NCBI RefSeq assembly: GCF_014898815.1
Contig: NW_026515546.1
Coordinates: forward strand, 4,349,001 to 4,413,000
Length of the DNA stretch: 64,000 nucleotides
From: Panonychus citri
Taxonomy: Eukaryota > Arthropoda > Arachnida > Trombidiformes > Tetranychidae
Direction of reading: 5' to 3'
A model generated the notes under the pieces. It saw only the letters and a program-made list of their open reading frames with translations. It was not told the origin of the DNA and did no database searches. A program made the translations under genes and the position numbers. Shown one piece after another: positions 37,801 to 51,080 of the stretch. How positions within the stretch are numbered: the stretch's first letter is position 1; every line of letters starts with the position of its first letter.

Positions 37801-40800
37801 ATGAGTGAGTGATAAAGTTTATCTATTTTTCGTTATTCTATTCTTATTTCTATTTCTCTCTCGCTCTTCCTCATGAATGGAAGATGAACAATTCTGACAT
37901 GATAATAATGGTCAATAATATTTTTAGAGTTTTGTCATATTGTATGTGAACTAGAATTATCATCTTTTTATTTATCCTCATCCGTAGGGAATTTGAGGTT
38001 TACAGGATTGAAATAGATGAATTTATATTCATAATATTACAATGGTCTAGTTATAAATTTGAACACCGAGTTTATGTCATTTTTATGAATAGTTTGACTG
38101 TCCATTTGTTCAGAAAGTGATGGACACATTGGTCAGCATCTTAATGTGTTGATTAACTAATGGTCGAATCAACTGAATTTTGAATCATATTTTATTTCTG
38201 AATTTCTTTCGATGGTTTGATACATGATGAAGGAAAAATTTTACTTAGAAATTTGATTCGATTATTAATCCGGAACGAACAATCAGATTGATTAATTAGA
38301 AATTGGTACATTTTGTATCATATAAATGAATGATCAAGGAAAATTATTGATAACGGGAGTTGATTGTGGTACAAGACTTTGAAATAATTGAATTGTTGCT
38401 CTATTTTTACACCAAGAGAGTTGAGGTTAACCGAGGAAAGTAAAAAATTCAAGCAAAGTTTATCAAGAAGTTTATTTTTAATACTTTTCTCTCCATGGAT
38501 TTTGATACTTACGATTTATCATCTCATGTGTAGGATGATGATGATGATAATATGTTATCGTAATGATAAAGTTCAGTGGATGAAAGCTGAGCCGATGTAA
38601 GTGAACAGATTTCCAAATAAGAAAACTATCAACTGAAAGATTTTATCAACTCGACTTAAAGTGTAACAATAATCTTGTATAAAAAAAATATTCTCGAGAC
38701 AGAAATATATGTAATACTCTTCTCAGAGAATCCCAAAGGGGAATGAGGACAAAAAAGTGAGCATTAGAACTTTTTCAAAGTTCGAAACTTCCCAATCTTC
38801 TCATCTTCACCTTTCAGATTAATAGTCTTAAAATTATTTTCGACCAGCATTACAGATAAGAGAAGAAAATTAAACAAAATTGAGTCGAGCAAAATATTCC
38901 GAATCAACATCTTAAATCGAGAAAGAAAGTGAAGAAAAAAAAATGAAATAGAATTGAATGAACTTACCTGGAAATCTAACAAGTAACTTTCGCTTGAGTG
39001 ATTCTTGTTTTTTCTTCCTCGAACTTGTTCCCATGTGCTCAGTCCCCTGTATCTACATTTACTATTGATAAACAGTGAAAATTAAAGTTCTAAGGATTGG
39101 AAATGGTTATTGAATTGCATGTAATGGTTTGATTATGATTATTATTCAATCCCATGTAATATATATTACGAACACGTCAATGTTAAATTAGAAAAACATT
39201 GACTACTGGGAGTTTGAAAATTGCGATTTTTACACATGAAATTATCATTGAAACCTGAATAAGTTAATCAGTTACACTTTTCAAAGTTATCATGTTGTTC
39301 AATTTATATATAAATATATTTATCTCACTCATACTTCATGCTGGTTGATAATAAATGTTAGAAAATAAGTAAACCATTGAAAAGTGTTGATAATGAGGAT
39401 GATGATTATGTTTCTACCATCATCATGTTGGTGTTAATGTTGATGATTTCATGATGATGATGATGATGATAATGATAATGATTCCTTGTCTAGTTGTTTC
39501 ATTGTTAACCTCTGCTTGTTTATCTCATTGTCATTATTTTTCATCCATAGGTGTGAATGCGATTTCAGATCACGTATTGCTTAATGTTACATCTTCATCT
39601 CTCTCTCTCTCTCTCTATCTATATATAAATAACTATTCCATTGGTAAAAAAAAGATGATGTGTCCAGTCTTGACCATCATCACAACACACTTACTCCAAG
39701 CTTCAATATATATGTGATAACTTTTCAAACTCTTGGTTATAAGTTTGAAGACAAAAAAAAAGTGTTGATCAAATTCATTGTTGATTCAGTTTCCTGTACC
39801 ATTGTTGGGTGATTAAGACAATTCAAAGGACGTGAGAGACATTTCTTAATGAAGAGATGACGATGATGGAGATGAAGATGACCAGAAAATTTCGATTGTT
39901 ACTTTTCTTCATCTTTACTTTTGTAAAAATGATTATTTATATTATATCATCACAGAGGAAGAAAAAGTTTCTCTCTTGTTGTTTATTGTTGATTCTATTT
40001 TTTTTTCTTACCTCGATTTCTATGATTTTATTTATCATCAATTCACTTTCAACATGAGGTTCGAGTTTTTTTTTCTCTCCCTCTTGTACTCATTCTGATG
40101 AATTTCTTGGTTACTCTGATTGTCATCATTTTTATCCTCATCTTCTCATAATTTTTACTTAAGCACAAACAACAATTTAGGTGTAGTTTCTAACGTTGAT
40201 CAAACATTAACTATTATTAACAATCACAAGTCACGATTTGAACATTTCAACATACAATCTAAGGATTATTTCGAGTTGGGCTATAGGTTGTTTCTACATG
40301 TTCTAACTGTACTTTATTTCATCAGTATCAGTATCATAATCATCATTATCTTTGTTTTTATCTCTCTGATTCACTTCATTTGATCAAGTAAAATTGATTA
40401 CATGAGTTAATTTATCGAGTGATCGGTAATGAGACCATATTAACAATCAGTATCATGCATTGGCAGAGCCAAATTTTAGTTGTTCCGGTCATGTTTTTCT
40501 TTTAATTGTTGGAAAAATCAATTGATCACAGTAATCATCTTCATCTTCATCTGTTAGTTCCGATAGACAATCAAATTGAAACGAAAAATTTTTTTAAATT
40601 TTCTCGAAAAAAGATCAACTTGATTAGTTGAATTTCTGTCCAAAAGATGGAGCCACAAACTAGAAAAGCGATAACAGTGACATCTATTGAGTTGAATTTT
40701 CTCCAATACTTTTAACCTTCATTGGGGTTGATTATTGTTGGATTATTGTTGTTGTGGTTTTTTTTTTGATTTAATTAATTAATTACAATTAAAAAGATAA

Positions 40801-40802
40801 TC
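34865..40802. other. Intergenic DNA upstream of ATP synthase gamma
   Basis: No coding exon with conserved sequence was found. Contents are AT-rich DNA, (CT)n at 37329-37343 and 39599-39615, ATG/CAT-rich tracts near 39450-39480, and GA-rich patches. ORFs of 60-88 codons (for example 36036, 39451, 40120) are simple-sequence or hydrophobic run-ons. Confidence 0.6.
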
Positions 40803-42333
40803 ATGTTAAATTTAGCATCTAGAATTTTAGTCTCTCCACTTCCTGTGGCCTCAGGAAGGTAAGTTTGATTGTTTTCTTTTCTATTCTCTTTATTGGTTAA
40901 CTTGTAATCTGATGATTTTTTTTTCTCATTTTGATTTTCTCAATGTTAATAAATAGCCAAGTCAGAGGAATGGCAACTCTTAAAGACAGTAAGTTTTAGA
41001 TTTTATTTCTCTACTCCTTGAACAATTATTGATTCTAATTGATTTCTATTTCCATCCATTTCTAGTCCGTGTCCGATTGAAGTCTGTTAAAAACATTCAA
41101 AAAATTACCCAGAGTATGAAAATGGTGTCAGCTGCTAAATATGCAAGAGCTGAAAGGGATTTAAAGGTTGCCCGAGGTTATGGTGATGGAGCAAAAGGTA
41201 ATTATATTAAGTCTTACAGTTAATTGCTTGGTAATCAATGTTGTGATTTAGATGATGGGCCTTGTTTTGTTTCCATTCGTATTGATATTTTATTACCACC
41301 TCACCTTAAATATGACCGGTATCAGTTTTCATTTTCTATCTACTGTTGTGAATTTCAATGCTAATATTTTTTGTTTTCCTTTTTTCTCCTATTTAGCTTT
41401 TTACACTGCCAGTGAATTAGAACCAAAAGAGGAAAAACCTTCATCACCTGGAACTTTAATCATTGCTTTAACCTCTGATCGTGGTCTTTGTGGTGCTGTT
41501 CACTCTGGTGTCGCTAAAAAGGTCCGAGCAATTATGAATGAAGATCCAAACGCTGCAAACATCAAACTGGTTACAATTGGAGATAAGGCAAAGGCAATGT
41601 TATCAAAGTAATTATATTAATGTGACAGAAAATAATCTCTCAGATCTTAATCGTTATTGTGATCTTTTTTCTTAATTTCTCAGACAATACAAGGACAATA
41701 TTATCCTTATGTTCAATGATTTTGGTAAACGACCACCAACCTTTGGTGATGCTATTGAAGTTGCAAATGCTATAATCAAGAGTGGAGCTGAATTTGAAAG
41801 AGGTATCCTTATATACAATCGCTTTAAGTAAGTCTAATTCAATGAGTAATTAAAATTAACCAATTGGCAACACACTAATTGAATAAATCTTTATTCTCAT
41901 AGGTCTGTAGTCTCTTATGCCATCTCGGAATTGCCCGTTTTCTCAATGGCTGCCCTATCAAAAAGCCCCAAAATTGAGCTTTACGATAGTTTGGATGATG
42001 AAGTTCTCCGATCTTATCATGAATATTCCGTGGCTAGTTTGGTCTTTTATGCCATGAAGGAAAACGCTTGTTCCGAGCAAAGTTCAAGAATGACGGCCAT
42101 GGACAACGCTAGTAAGAATGCCGGTAAGTTTTCGCGTTCAAATACTCTCTCTCAAATTCAGTTTTGAACATAAACACTTATAAGAGATAATTTCTAATTC
42201 TTTTTTTCTATTTTCTCTTTTAATTTTCTTAGGTGAAATGATCCAGAAACTTACTTTGTCATTCAACAGAACAAGACAGGCCGTTATTACCCGAGAATTG
42301 ATTGAGATTATTTCCGGTGCTGCTGCTCTTTAG
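40803..42333 (+). CDS. ATPsyn-gamma: Mitochondrial ATP synthase F1 subunit gamma (seven exons)
   Basis: Exons are 40803-40858, 40957-40988, 41066-41197, 41397-41607, 41684-41827, 41903-42123 and 42233-42333. They sum to 897 nt, giving 298 aa, the usual length for animal gamma. The N-terminus (about 25 residues, rich in Leu, Ser and Arg) fits a mitochondrial targeting peptide. The N-terminal rotor helix shows LKSVKNIQKITQSMKMVSAA. A central segment has TSDRGLCGAVHSG, and the C-terminal helix ends TRELIEIISGAAAL. Both helices form the coiled-coil shaft that turns inside the alpha3-beta3 head, coupling proton flow to ATP synthesis. All six introns are short (76-199 bp) and GT-AG. The protein should be essential and broadly expressed. 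It is convergent with the membrane-protein gene at 42819. Confidence 0.97.
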
Positions 42334-42396
42334 AAACTTTAATCAAATATCTGTACAAATACACACGAAGAACGATTAACCCATAATTAATAAGAG

Positions 42397-42402
42397 AATA
42401 AA
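42397..42402 (+). terminator. Candidate polyadenylation signal of ATP synthase gamma
   Basis: AATAAA lies 63 bp after the stop codon, a normal distance for a short arthropod 3' UTR. Confidence 0.5.
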
Positions 42403-42818
42403 TTTCTCTCGGATAGAGTTGATAAAGGAATTAAATCCATCAAAAACAATTGAAAAGAAAAAAACGAAAAAACTTTTTTTCTCTCATGTAAAAGATTCTG
42501 TAAACAGCAACTGTATCTCCCATTTTTAGGCTTAGTCCCGGTCAGAAAATTAATCCAATTTAAAGATATTGTTTTTGTTTTACCGAATCTAAATTAATTA
42601 TTAATATTTAATTGGTGTTAAAATCGGTACATTGATTTATCTTGATTGAGAGTGAAAACTTTTAAATGAAACTTTGAAATGTTTACAAATACATACGACG
42701 ATTCGATGGATTTTGATTGTGAAAACAAGAAAAAAACATTGTAACAAACAATAGAATTATTTATATAATTAAGTTAATCAGATGATCAATCGGAAGGGAG
42801 AAAAACAATCCTCAATGA
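42403..42818. other. Convergent intergenic spacer
   Basis: It lies between the 3' ends of ATP synthase gamma (+) and the four-pass membrane protein (-). It probably contains both 3' UTRs, and no other feature is seen. Confidence 0.6.
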
Positions 42819-43448
42819 TCATGAGTACGAAAAAGCCGATTGGAACGGGTGTCTCCTTTGGAAACTCTGAGTTCGATCTGTGGTAACTGTCGGTGGAATA
42901 AGTGTCAACGTATCGACATCATCTTCATCATCATCAGAACTATTTCTCGGTGAATCAACCATTTTACGTCGATATTGTGGTGAATAAATTAAATCTTTGG
43001 TCTGTTTGATCAACAATTTAATGTAGATTAACATTAAGATCAAGAGTAGAGGTTCAAATATGAGGGTAACCCATTTTAACTGTTTAACCTCCTCATCGTT
43101 TGAACTATTGGAGCCGACAAGTTCAAAGATAAAACCAACAATGGTCAATATGATGAACGATTTACACCTTGAAACATTTTCCTCCAAGGTTGACCATAAA
43201 CCGTAGCCCGTTGTGACCGCGATATAAAGTCCGGTGATGATGAAAAATTGACTATGATGTCGATACTTAATGTGACCTTTGGTCTCCTTTATTTTAACCT
43301 TATAATGGGTGAAAACGTTTATCGTCCACCAGATGAGACCTAAAAGGTAAGCGGTGAGTAGAGCGGCTAAAATGATCTTTAAATGTCCAAACAATCGGGT
43401 CGCTTTCGGGTTACAAGGAAGTAAAATTGACCTTTTCTTTTTACCCAT
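42819..43448 (-). CDS. Four-pass transmembrane protein of unknown family
   Basis: From ATG at 43448 (MGKKKRSILLPC) the frame encodes 209 aa. Four hydrophobic segments lie at about 24-46, 67-88, 96-112 and 125-150. A hydrophilic C-terminal tail follows with an acidic Ser/Asp cluster (NSSDDDEDDVD) and basic, Ser/Thr-rich sequence. The short basic N-terminus and long charged tail suggest both ends are cytosolic. The same frame is open upstream to about 43550 with another hydrophobic run and a CTCGTAG splice-like site, so an upstream exon could add an N-terminal signal or fifth segment. Complex composition, good length and position between two real genes support it being genuine. I do not recognise the family. 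Confidence 0.7.
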   Translation of the reverse strand: MGKKKRSILLPCNPKATRLFGHLKIILAALLTAYLLGLIWWTINVFTHYKVKIKETKGHIKYRHHSQFFIITGLYIAVTTGYGLWSTLEENVSRCKSFIILTIVGFIFELVGSNSSNDEEVKQLKWVTLIFEPLLLILMLIYIKLLIKQTKDLIYSPQYRRKMVDSPRNSSDDDEDDVDTLTLIPPTVTTDRTQSFQRRHPFQSAFSYS

Positions 43449-43551
43449 CGTCAAGGGAACATCAGCCAAGCTGATTACACTTATTGATACGTCGGAAGTT
43501 ATTTTGACGGCGATAATTGTGAATAAGATGATGACCACTACGAGATTAGGT

Positions 43552-44169
43552 TATGATCTCAAACAATTAACCAAAACTAAATTAACTCGTTCGCTAATTA
43601 TCAATGAGAGTCAGTTGATTGTTGATAACAAAAACAAGGAAACAATTTATCATGTTCTCAAAATGTAAACACAAGGAAAAGTAAAAAAATTTTCTCTTTC
43701 TGGTTTAACCAGTTTTCTAACCCGAAAACCAGTTTTACTTTTTTCTGGTTAACGGTAATTTGTTTTTTTCTACTTCTATCAATCAATATATTGGCTCAAT
43801 TTTTGATAAATAATCGCCGATTGAACAATTAGTTTTAATTTAGTTTTATTTTCTCATTTGGTTGGAAAAAAGATAATCAGAAAATGATGAAAGTAGTTAA
43901 TGATTTTGATTTGATTTCATTTCGTTTGAAAGTTTTTCAAGTTTAAATTGTTTGATAAAATTTGACATTTGGATTAACACAAATTGTTATTGGAACATTA
44001 TTATTATCATTGATTAGATTGATAATCCAATTTTGGGAATTTGACTTTGAATAAACATTAGGAATTGATTGAATTGATTAGTGAGAATTGTTTCTGTCCA
44101 ATTACGTTCATCACAAAATTTGTTGAAACCTGAGAAATTTAAACAATCACAATTAGATTTGACTCTTTT
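43552..44169. other. Spacer between two minus-strand genes
   Basis: AT-rich. It may contain the promoter or 5' exon of the four-pass protein and the 3' UTR of the Arg/Glu-repeat gene. No conserved coding exon was recognised. Confidence 0.5.
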
Positions 44170-45170
44170 TCATATCACAATTATCAATAGATTGTTATAA
44201 TTACCATAATTGCCATAGAGTTTCATGTTCTTAAATTGCTTATTTGGTCCTTCTAATTTAGTAAACCGAGGAGTTACATTAGATTTTGAAAGAACTGAAC
44301 TAATTAATTAATCGCTGAACTTACCACAAATTAATTTAAGGTAAAATTTGATCATCTGTAAGAGCGGTGGAAGCGTTGGATTGACCACCGACGCTGTTAT
44401 TTGCATCGGGTTAATGTCAATAGCGGGACCTTTGTTGTTGTTGGTGTTGTCCAAGTTATCAGAGTTATCGGAGTTATCAGAATCATCAGAGTCGGATGAA
44501 AGGTCATCTTGGGATAACTTAACTGAAAGACCGGGTAAAATTTCTGGTCCTTTAGAAAATGACAAGATCGATCCTAGATCCTGTTCCTTTTCCCGTTCTA
44601 GTTCCAATTGCCGTTCTCTTTCTAGTAGTTCAAGTTGTTTCGCTTTTGCTTGTTCTCTCTCTTTCTCTCGTTCCAATTCTCTCTCACGTTCTCGTTCACG
44701 TTCACGTTCTCGCTCTCGTTCTCGTTCACGTTCTCGCTCCCGATCTCGACCACGACCAAAACCTCGTTCTCGTTCTCGTTCTCTTTCATATTCTCTTTCT
44801 CGTTCACGTTCACGTTCACGTTCCAACTCACGCTCTGCCTCACGTTCCCGTTCACGCTCAGCAAGTTCAGCGACTGTTTCGATCTCCGTAGGAAACTTGA
44901 ATTCACCCTGAGACTGATCGGGTCTCAGGCCATGATCTTTCAGAACAAGTTTAATTTGTCCATTTGAATTTTTAACTGAGGAAAGAAAATTTCAAACAAC
45001 AATACAAAGAAAAAATCTCCAACAATTAATCTAATCAACAACAATTTAATATTTAACTTACCAAATTGTAATCGATCATCTAATTTAACGTTAACCTTTG
45101 GCCGAACTGGACCATTACCGTTAACAATTATAAAGCACGTTGACACAAGTATTAAGATTGAGAATTGCAT
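44170..45170 (-). CDS. Signal-peptide protein with long Arg/Glu repeat and acidic Ser/Asp tract
   Basis: Exon 1 (45170-45062) encodes MQFSILILVSTCFIIVNGNG, a classic signal peptide. GTAAGT follows, then a TTTCCTCAG acceptor. Exon 2 (44975-44325) encodes a short conserved-looking stretch (KLVLKDHGLRPDQSQGEF), then about 100 residues of alternating Arg and Glu with a few Asp, Lys and Gly. A Lys/Leu/Glu helix, an Asp/Ser/Asn tract and a hydrophobic LPPLLQMIKFYLKLI segment follow. A GTAAGT donor ends exon 2. A weaker last exon, 44252-44170, closes the frame at 280 aa. The Arg/Glu block should form a highly charged single helix, which is unusual for a secretory-pathway protein. I do not recognise the family. 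The exon 1-2 model is firm and the last exon tentative. Confidence 0.65.
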
Positions 45171-45889
45171 CCTTATTGATTGTGTTTAATCAACTAATTA
45201 GCTGATGAACCATAGCACCAATTAAACCAGGAACTAAATTTAATTGCTCGCGATTGTTGTTAACCAATAGAAATGATTTACATCCCAATGGCTTAAATTA
45301 CAAAATTTAAATTACAATTACAAACTCGTATGATCATCAATCAATGATCAAACAATTTGAATAACAATCTAATTATTAAATCCCTTAATTTAGAGATTGG
45401 AAATAGATTTAAAATGTCAATCGTTACAATTAGATTAATCAATTTACAATAAGTATAATTTAATAAATAAATAAAAGCTTAATTTTTATTGCACTAATTT
45501 AAAGCTCAAAGCAATTTGTTCATTTTTTTTTGTTTGTTCATTTATCATTATTGATTGTTCATGATTGATTGTTTATACTTTTCTTGAATAAAAATATTTG
45601 GTGTATAAATGATTTGGGTGGCTACAATTAACCAAATTATACCATTGATTTTGATTGTTACCTAATTAAAATCAAAATTGATTGAAGTTAACAAGGTTTT
45701 AAAAATCGCAATAAATATATAAAAAAGTTTCTTTTTTTTATAATTCGTTAATTTAGTTAATCATGTTTGCTGATTGTCTCCATTTTTCTATCTTTCTCTG
45801 TCCAGAATCATATGGTCATCTTATGAAGTTAATTAGCTTGTCATGATGTTAAGGAAAATTCTGTTTAATTATCATGATAATTAACGAAA
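45171..45889. other. Spacer between RalGAP beta 3' end and Arg/Glu-repeat gene
   Basis: AT-rich and no coding pattern. TTTATT at 45485-45490 is AATAAA on the minus strand and could end RalGAP beta transcripts. The promoter of the downstream minus-strand gene should lie close to 45171. Confidence 0.5.
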
Positions 45890-48800
45890 TTACGTAAATA
45901 GGGAGAAATAGAATTCAGATTGATCCATGTTCGATTGAAGCTTTTTCGCCATTTCTTGAATTTTCAATCTTCGTTTCACATGCGGCGGTTGGAAACTAAA
46001 TGCAAAAAGAGAGAAAATTAAAGTTAATTGTTGACAATTTAATCATCTGGAAGAAGAAAACAATTACCTTTCAGCATCTAAACGTCTACGTCGACATAAA
46101 TTAAGGCAAGTTAATCGTACGAAAATACCAAGAACACGTTGACTAACAACCATCCCGTCCAAAAGTGGAAGAGCAATTGGTGGCCTATTGGTTAAACAAT
46201 TAGTTGAAACAATTAGTTGTTCATTAATAGGGACAATTAATTCTTACCTAGTCAATGAAGTGATTATTTTCGTTGTGAATAGGCCGTTTTTAAGAGGGTG
46301 AACAAGGATCGCAATGTAATCCTTTTTGGACAACGGATTAGTTTCAACTCCAGTGTTGGTTACGGTAAGTAATGTTGCTAAAAAAGAGAAGATGATTAAA
46401 TTAAATACTTATGATTAAAATAACGGAGAAAGATTTATGCTTACAAATAGGAATTGTGGCCTCATCGTCGATACTTTCAAGCCAAATGATTAAAATTTTT
46501 GTATCACAACCAATGTTTCCAATAAAGGAGAGATGTTTATTTTTCTTTCTCCAACTATTTCGAGTTGATTCAGCTTCCGATAAATTACGAGAAAAATTTG
46601 AGGTATTGGTACCATCGTCGCTTAAACTTGACAATGACCTCAGGTCAACTGTTTCCGATCCTTCGGTACTTTTGGCTCTTACTTTAACCTCAGAGTCAAT
46701 TGATATGGAATCTTCATCTGGAAGTCTAACTGAAGGCACGATAAACGCAATCTCATGGCAAACATCAGCCCAATAAAGAACCATCTTGTTACCATCATAA
46801 GCACTTCCACCATGATCATCATAAGATTCACGATCATCTGAAATACTATCATCATCTCTTGATTTCCAGGAAGTGTAAACATTACCCGTCCAACCGTGAT
46901 GTTGATTTACCTTAATTGAACAACCCAAACCATTGAGAAAATCAATAAAAGATGGACTTACATAGTGTTTTGAAGAGACACTATTAAGTATTTCTTGAGG
47001 GTGAACTCGACCTTTACGAACATAGAAAACGAAAGCAGTATCTGAGGTTCGAGTTGAGATCATGTCCAATGTTTTGATATTATTGTAAAGTTCAACGTTC
47101 TTTTTATCCAAACTGATCAATGATGGTACTCTAGATGAAAAATCAGCTGACTTTTGACCTGAACCAAGGGAAATGAATCCTAAATGTGATAAAATTAATC
47201 GACTACATTCAAGTTCATCTTTAGATTTGGGCTGATTGAGATCGGAAGAAAATATCAATGGAAGACAACGTTTTTCCAATTCTTTCTCACTTAGAACTTG
47301 TTTCTCGATAATTTTACTCATCTTTTCATGGTCACTTTTAAGTGTTTGATTGGACTTTATAAGATTGGTTAAACTTGGGATCACCATGTCCAGTTTGGTT
47401 AGAGGGATTTTCTCAAGTGATTCAGGAATAAATCTTGGAAGAACCGTTCGACGGGTGGATGGAACAGAGTGAGGCGGTGGACGTGGGATGGACTCGAAAG
47501 CAGACCTATCGGTACTACTGTGTAAAGATAATACTTGAAATTTCATTGACCAGCAATATTTTCCAAATGGAGATCGTATAATACAAATACTACGTTGAGC
47601 TGGTGGATGATTAACAAAGGCCAATAAAATTGAATTATCGGCGATAAAATATTTAAAATACTTGGACCAACTATCGACGGCATTGGTATCAACATCGATA
47701 CCCAATCCTCGCAAGATTGATGCTTCGTCAAGCAAACAACAACCGGTAACAGTTTCAGGTGGACAAGGGGCTGGTGGACAGTTACCAAAATGATTCATTA
47801 AACAGGTCAACAAAGATTCAGCCGCTTCTCTGACCCTCATTGAGGCGGGTTTCAATTCTTTATTAACCTTAAGTATTAGACCGCTAGAGGTTCGAGATTT
47901 AGATCCAGAGATTCCAAGTTCAACAACTTCCATCAAAGTATCAATACATTCACGATCATTTAATAGGCATGAATGTTCATGAAACCAAACGTTTAAACAT
48001 CGATAAGCTGCCACAATGGTTGAATGCATGTCTTTTGAATGGTGAGGCGGAGGTCGGGAACATTGATAGACGATAAAGTCACAAATCCATTTAGTTGATA
48101 ATTTACATTCGTCAATCATTGAAGGAAGACCGGATTCATTTCCATCAGCATCGGTAAATTTAATTCGAGCCAAAACCACGAGAGTTTCCAATGCTGCCAA
48201 CGATACTTGAGTATCATTTTTCCAATTGTTGGATAACAATTGACAAACCAAATTCAATGATCGTGAATAAATTTCCCGAGCTGTGTCTGTAAAGATAACC
48301 AATTGAAAAGTATATAAATTAATTGTTGTCAATAATGTAAATTATTAGGAAAATGATTTAGATGCAGAGGAGTTTATATTGTATGACAATTGATGGAAAA
48401 GGTTAAATCATTCAATTAGAGCTATTAAATGTTCATGCAATTTGATTACAATCTATTCTAATGATTATTATTAAACAATTAACGGCATGAGCATTGATTT
48501 AAATTGTACATGTACCAGGAATTCCGCCTTTTCCTAAAAAAGCATCAGATAGATTATGAAATCTACCTCGTCGATATGAATTATTGATAAATTGTTGCTG
48601 TTGATGTGAAGATTGGATTATCTTTTCTGTTGTAGAGAAAATATCCAAATTTTTAATTGGTGATTTATCTAAAAGAATCAGATTCAAATTAATCAAAGAA
48701 AACGATCCAACAATTACAGTTCAATTAGAATGGTGTTTTCGTGAATGAAACCGTTGAATTGGTAAAAGCAAAAGGGGTTTAGATAAAAAAAAACTAACCG

Positions 48801-51030
48801 GACATACTTGAACCTTTGTTTATTTCCTTGTCTTTGATGAATGAATCTTGTACACAAACTAATAAGCCTCCTGAAGAAATAGAAACAAAGTTTTCTTGGT
48901 TAGTTGTTAATTTAGAGACAATCAAGTGACAATAATGTTAATTGGTGATAGTCACCTAATAGCATTTGAACGTTAAGTGAATCATGTTCAGTTTTGAGAG
49001 CGTTGATCATGAAATTGATAAATCGAGGCCTTAAAGAGCGGAATGTGATCGGCGATGAGTCTGTCAGGGAATCTGAGGAAAGACGGAGTTAGAAAAAGGT
49101 CACAAAATTAGTACCAATTGATTGAATGGACAATTAAAATACCTTTGATAGGTAGCTCGTTAAAATGAAGAGGATATGAGATCATGGATAACAATAGTTT
49201 GATACATGCTCGTCGTAGGTCAGTTATTGATGTCGAGGTCCTGAAATGTTAACAAATGAAATTAGATAAATAAACTGTTAATTAAAGAGTAATTTATAAG
49301 ATAAATTATTCAGTAAAATTTACCTGAACTCAGAATCTGATTCAGAAATAACAGTTTCCATAGCACGAAGGAAATCGGGTATAAGTATATTGATACCATT
49401 AAGATTGATTCGAAAAAGTTTCGTTCCATTCAATAAAATACTTGATAAAACTTGACCTCTAGTATTCTGGGAATATGAAATACAATGAAGAAATGGTCAG
49501 AGCAATTAGATTAGAAAAGAAAAATAATTATAATGGTTAAGATTATGGACAAACCTCTTTAACCGATAATCCATATTGTAATGCTAAATAAAATCGAGCC
49601 AAATAAACGGGAGAAATGTCTTCATCCGTTTTCTTTGATGAAAATAGACGACAAAGAGCACCAATGGCCTCCGATTGTCCGGCTTCAAAATTTTCTGGAG
49701 AAAGTGATGAAGATATTTCAAGGCTTATTCTATCTGAACCAGCACCTATTGAACTTTTCCGTGAGGTTAAAGTATCACCGGTGGTTGTCGATGTTGACCC
49801 ATCTGAGTTATCACCTCCTTCACTTGTTGTCTCATTTGGTACATAATATTTGGTTCCAATCATACATGCATTGAATAACCAATTACCAAGAACATTAAGA
49901 ATCGAGTTTACTTTAGGCTTTGATTGATTAAATGTTAAATTACGAAGGTAACGTGTAGTTGAAGATACTGTCGGTGGGCTTGGTGTTGGTACGCTAGTTG
50001 TAGTTTGATAAGATGAGCTAACTAACATTTGTTGAGCTATTTGTTGCTGTTGTTGAGCTTGTTGTTGTTGTTGTTGTTGTTGTTGCTGTTGCTGCTGTTG
50101 AATTTGTTGTTGCTGTTGTAATTGTTGCTGAAGTTGCTGTTGTTGTAGTTGTTGTTGTTGCTGTTGCTGTTGTTGTTGAGATGGTTTGGAAACATGTGAT
50201 AAACCCGAGAGTAGGCCTCCTTTTTTGCTGCTTTTCGTTGTTGATGAGCCCGATTTGACACTGGACTGTTTCCGGGGTGGGGGAACAATTCCTGAACTAG
50301 AAGCTGAACTGGATACTGTTCCTCCGGATTTGGTTGATTCGGTGTCGTTAAGGTCATTCATGTCAAAGCAAACAGGTAATCCAAGGAAAGAATCAACCAA
50401 CATGGCCAATCCTTTCATTGCTCGATAAAATATTTGAGGGAGATCATTTAAACATGGATGTTGACGAGGATCTACAACACTGTCAGCAACATAGTAATGA
50501 AATTTACATGTTTTCGATATGATTGCCGATGAATGAAGATCAACTGGATTACCGATTGTATTGAGAAATTTATACCAAGCCTCAGAGACAATTTCTTTGG
50601 GCATTTTGTTAATTGATTGGATACAATAGGAAGCGATTAATGGTGATCCAGGTTCATTACATGAATTAGGTAAAAGTGAAGGTGAAGTAGCTGAATCGTA
50701 AGTTAATTGTAATAATCTTTGGGTAAAAATGAAACAAACTCGAGACCATTGGTCAATTAGGGCAGGTTGATGTCTCCAAGTGCAGCAAAGATGATGGAAT
50801 GTCTTCCAAAAAGATGGATTAGGAAAAAATTTGTAACAAGCGATAATCCAAATCTCGAATAGAACGCTAATTACTCGTTCACATAATTTAGTTCGACCAA
50901 TATCAATTTTCTCTGTTGGTGGAGCTAAAAGAGAAACAGAGAAACAATAAATCATTAGTTACTAATCTAATTTATTGATGTAATCACATAGTTAATGTTT
51001 CCTTTCTGATAGAAAACAAAAGGGAAACAT

Positions 51031-51080
<50 letters not shown>

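Noticed and set aside
44348..44967. Plus-strand ORFs with RS/SR repeats resembling splicing factors
   Set aside because: They are the complement of the Arg/Glu repeat gene. The minus frame has a signal peptide and splice sites; the plus frames have none.
46411..50428. Plus-strand ORFs of 64-121 codons opposite RalGAP beta
   Set aside because: They are antisense shadows of conserved RalGAP beta exons.
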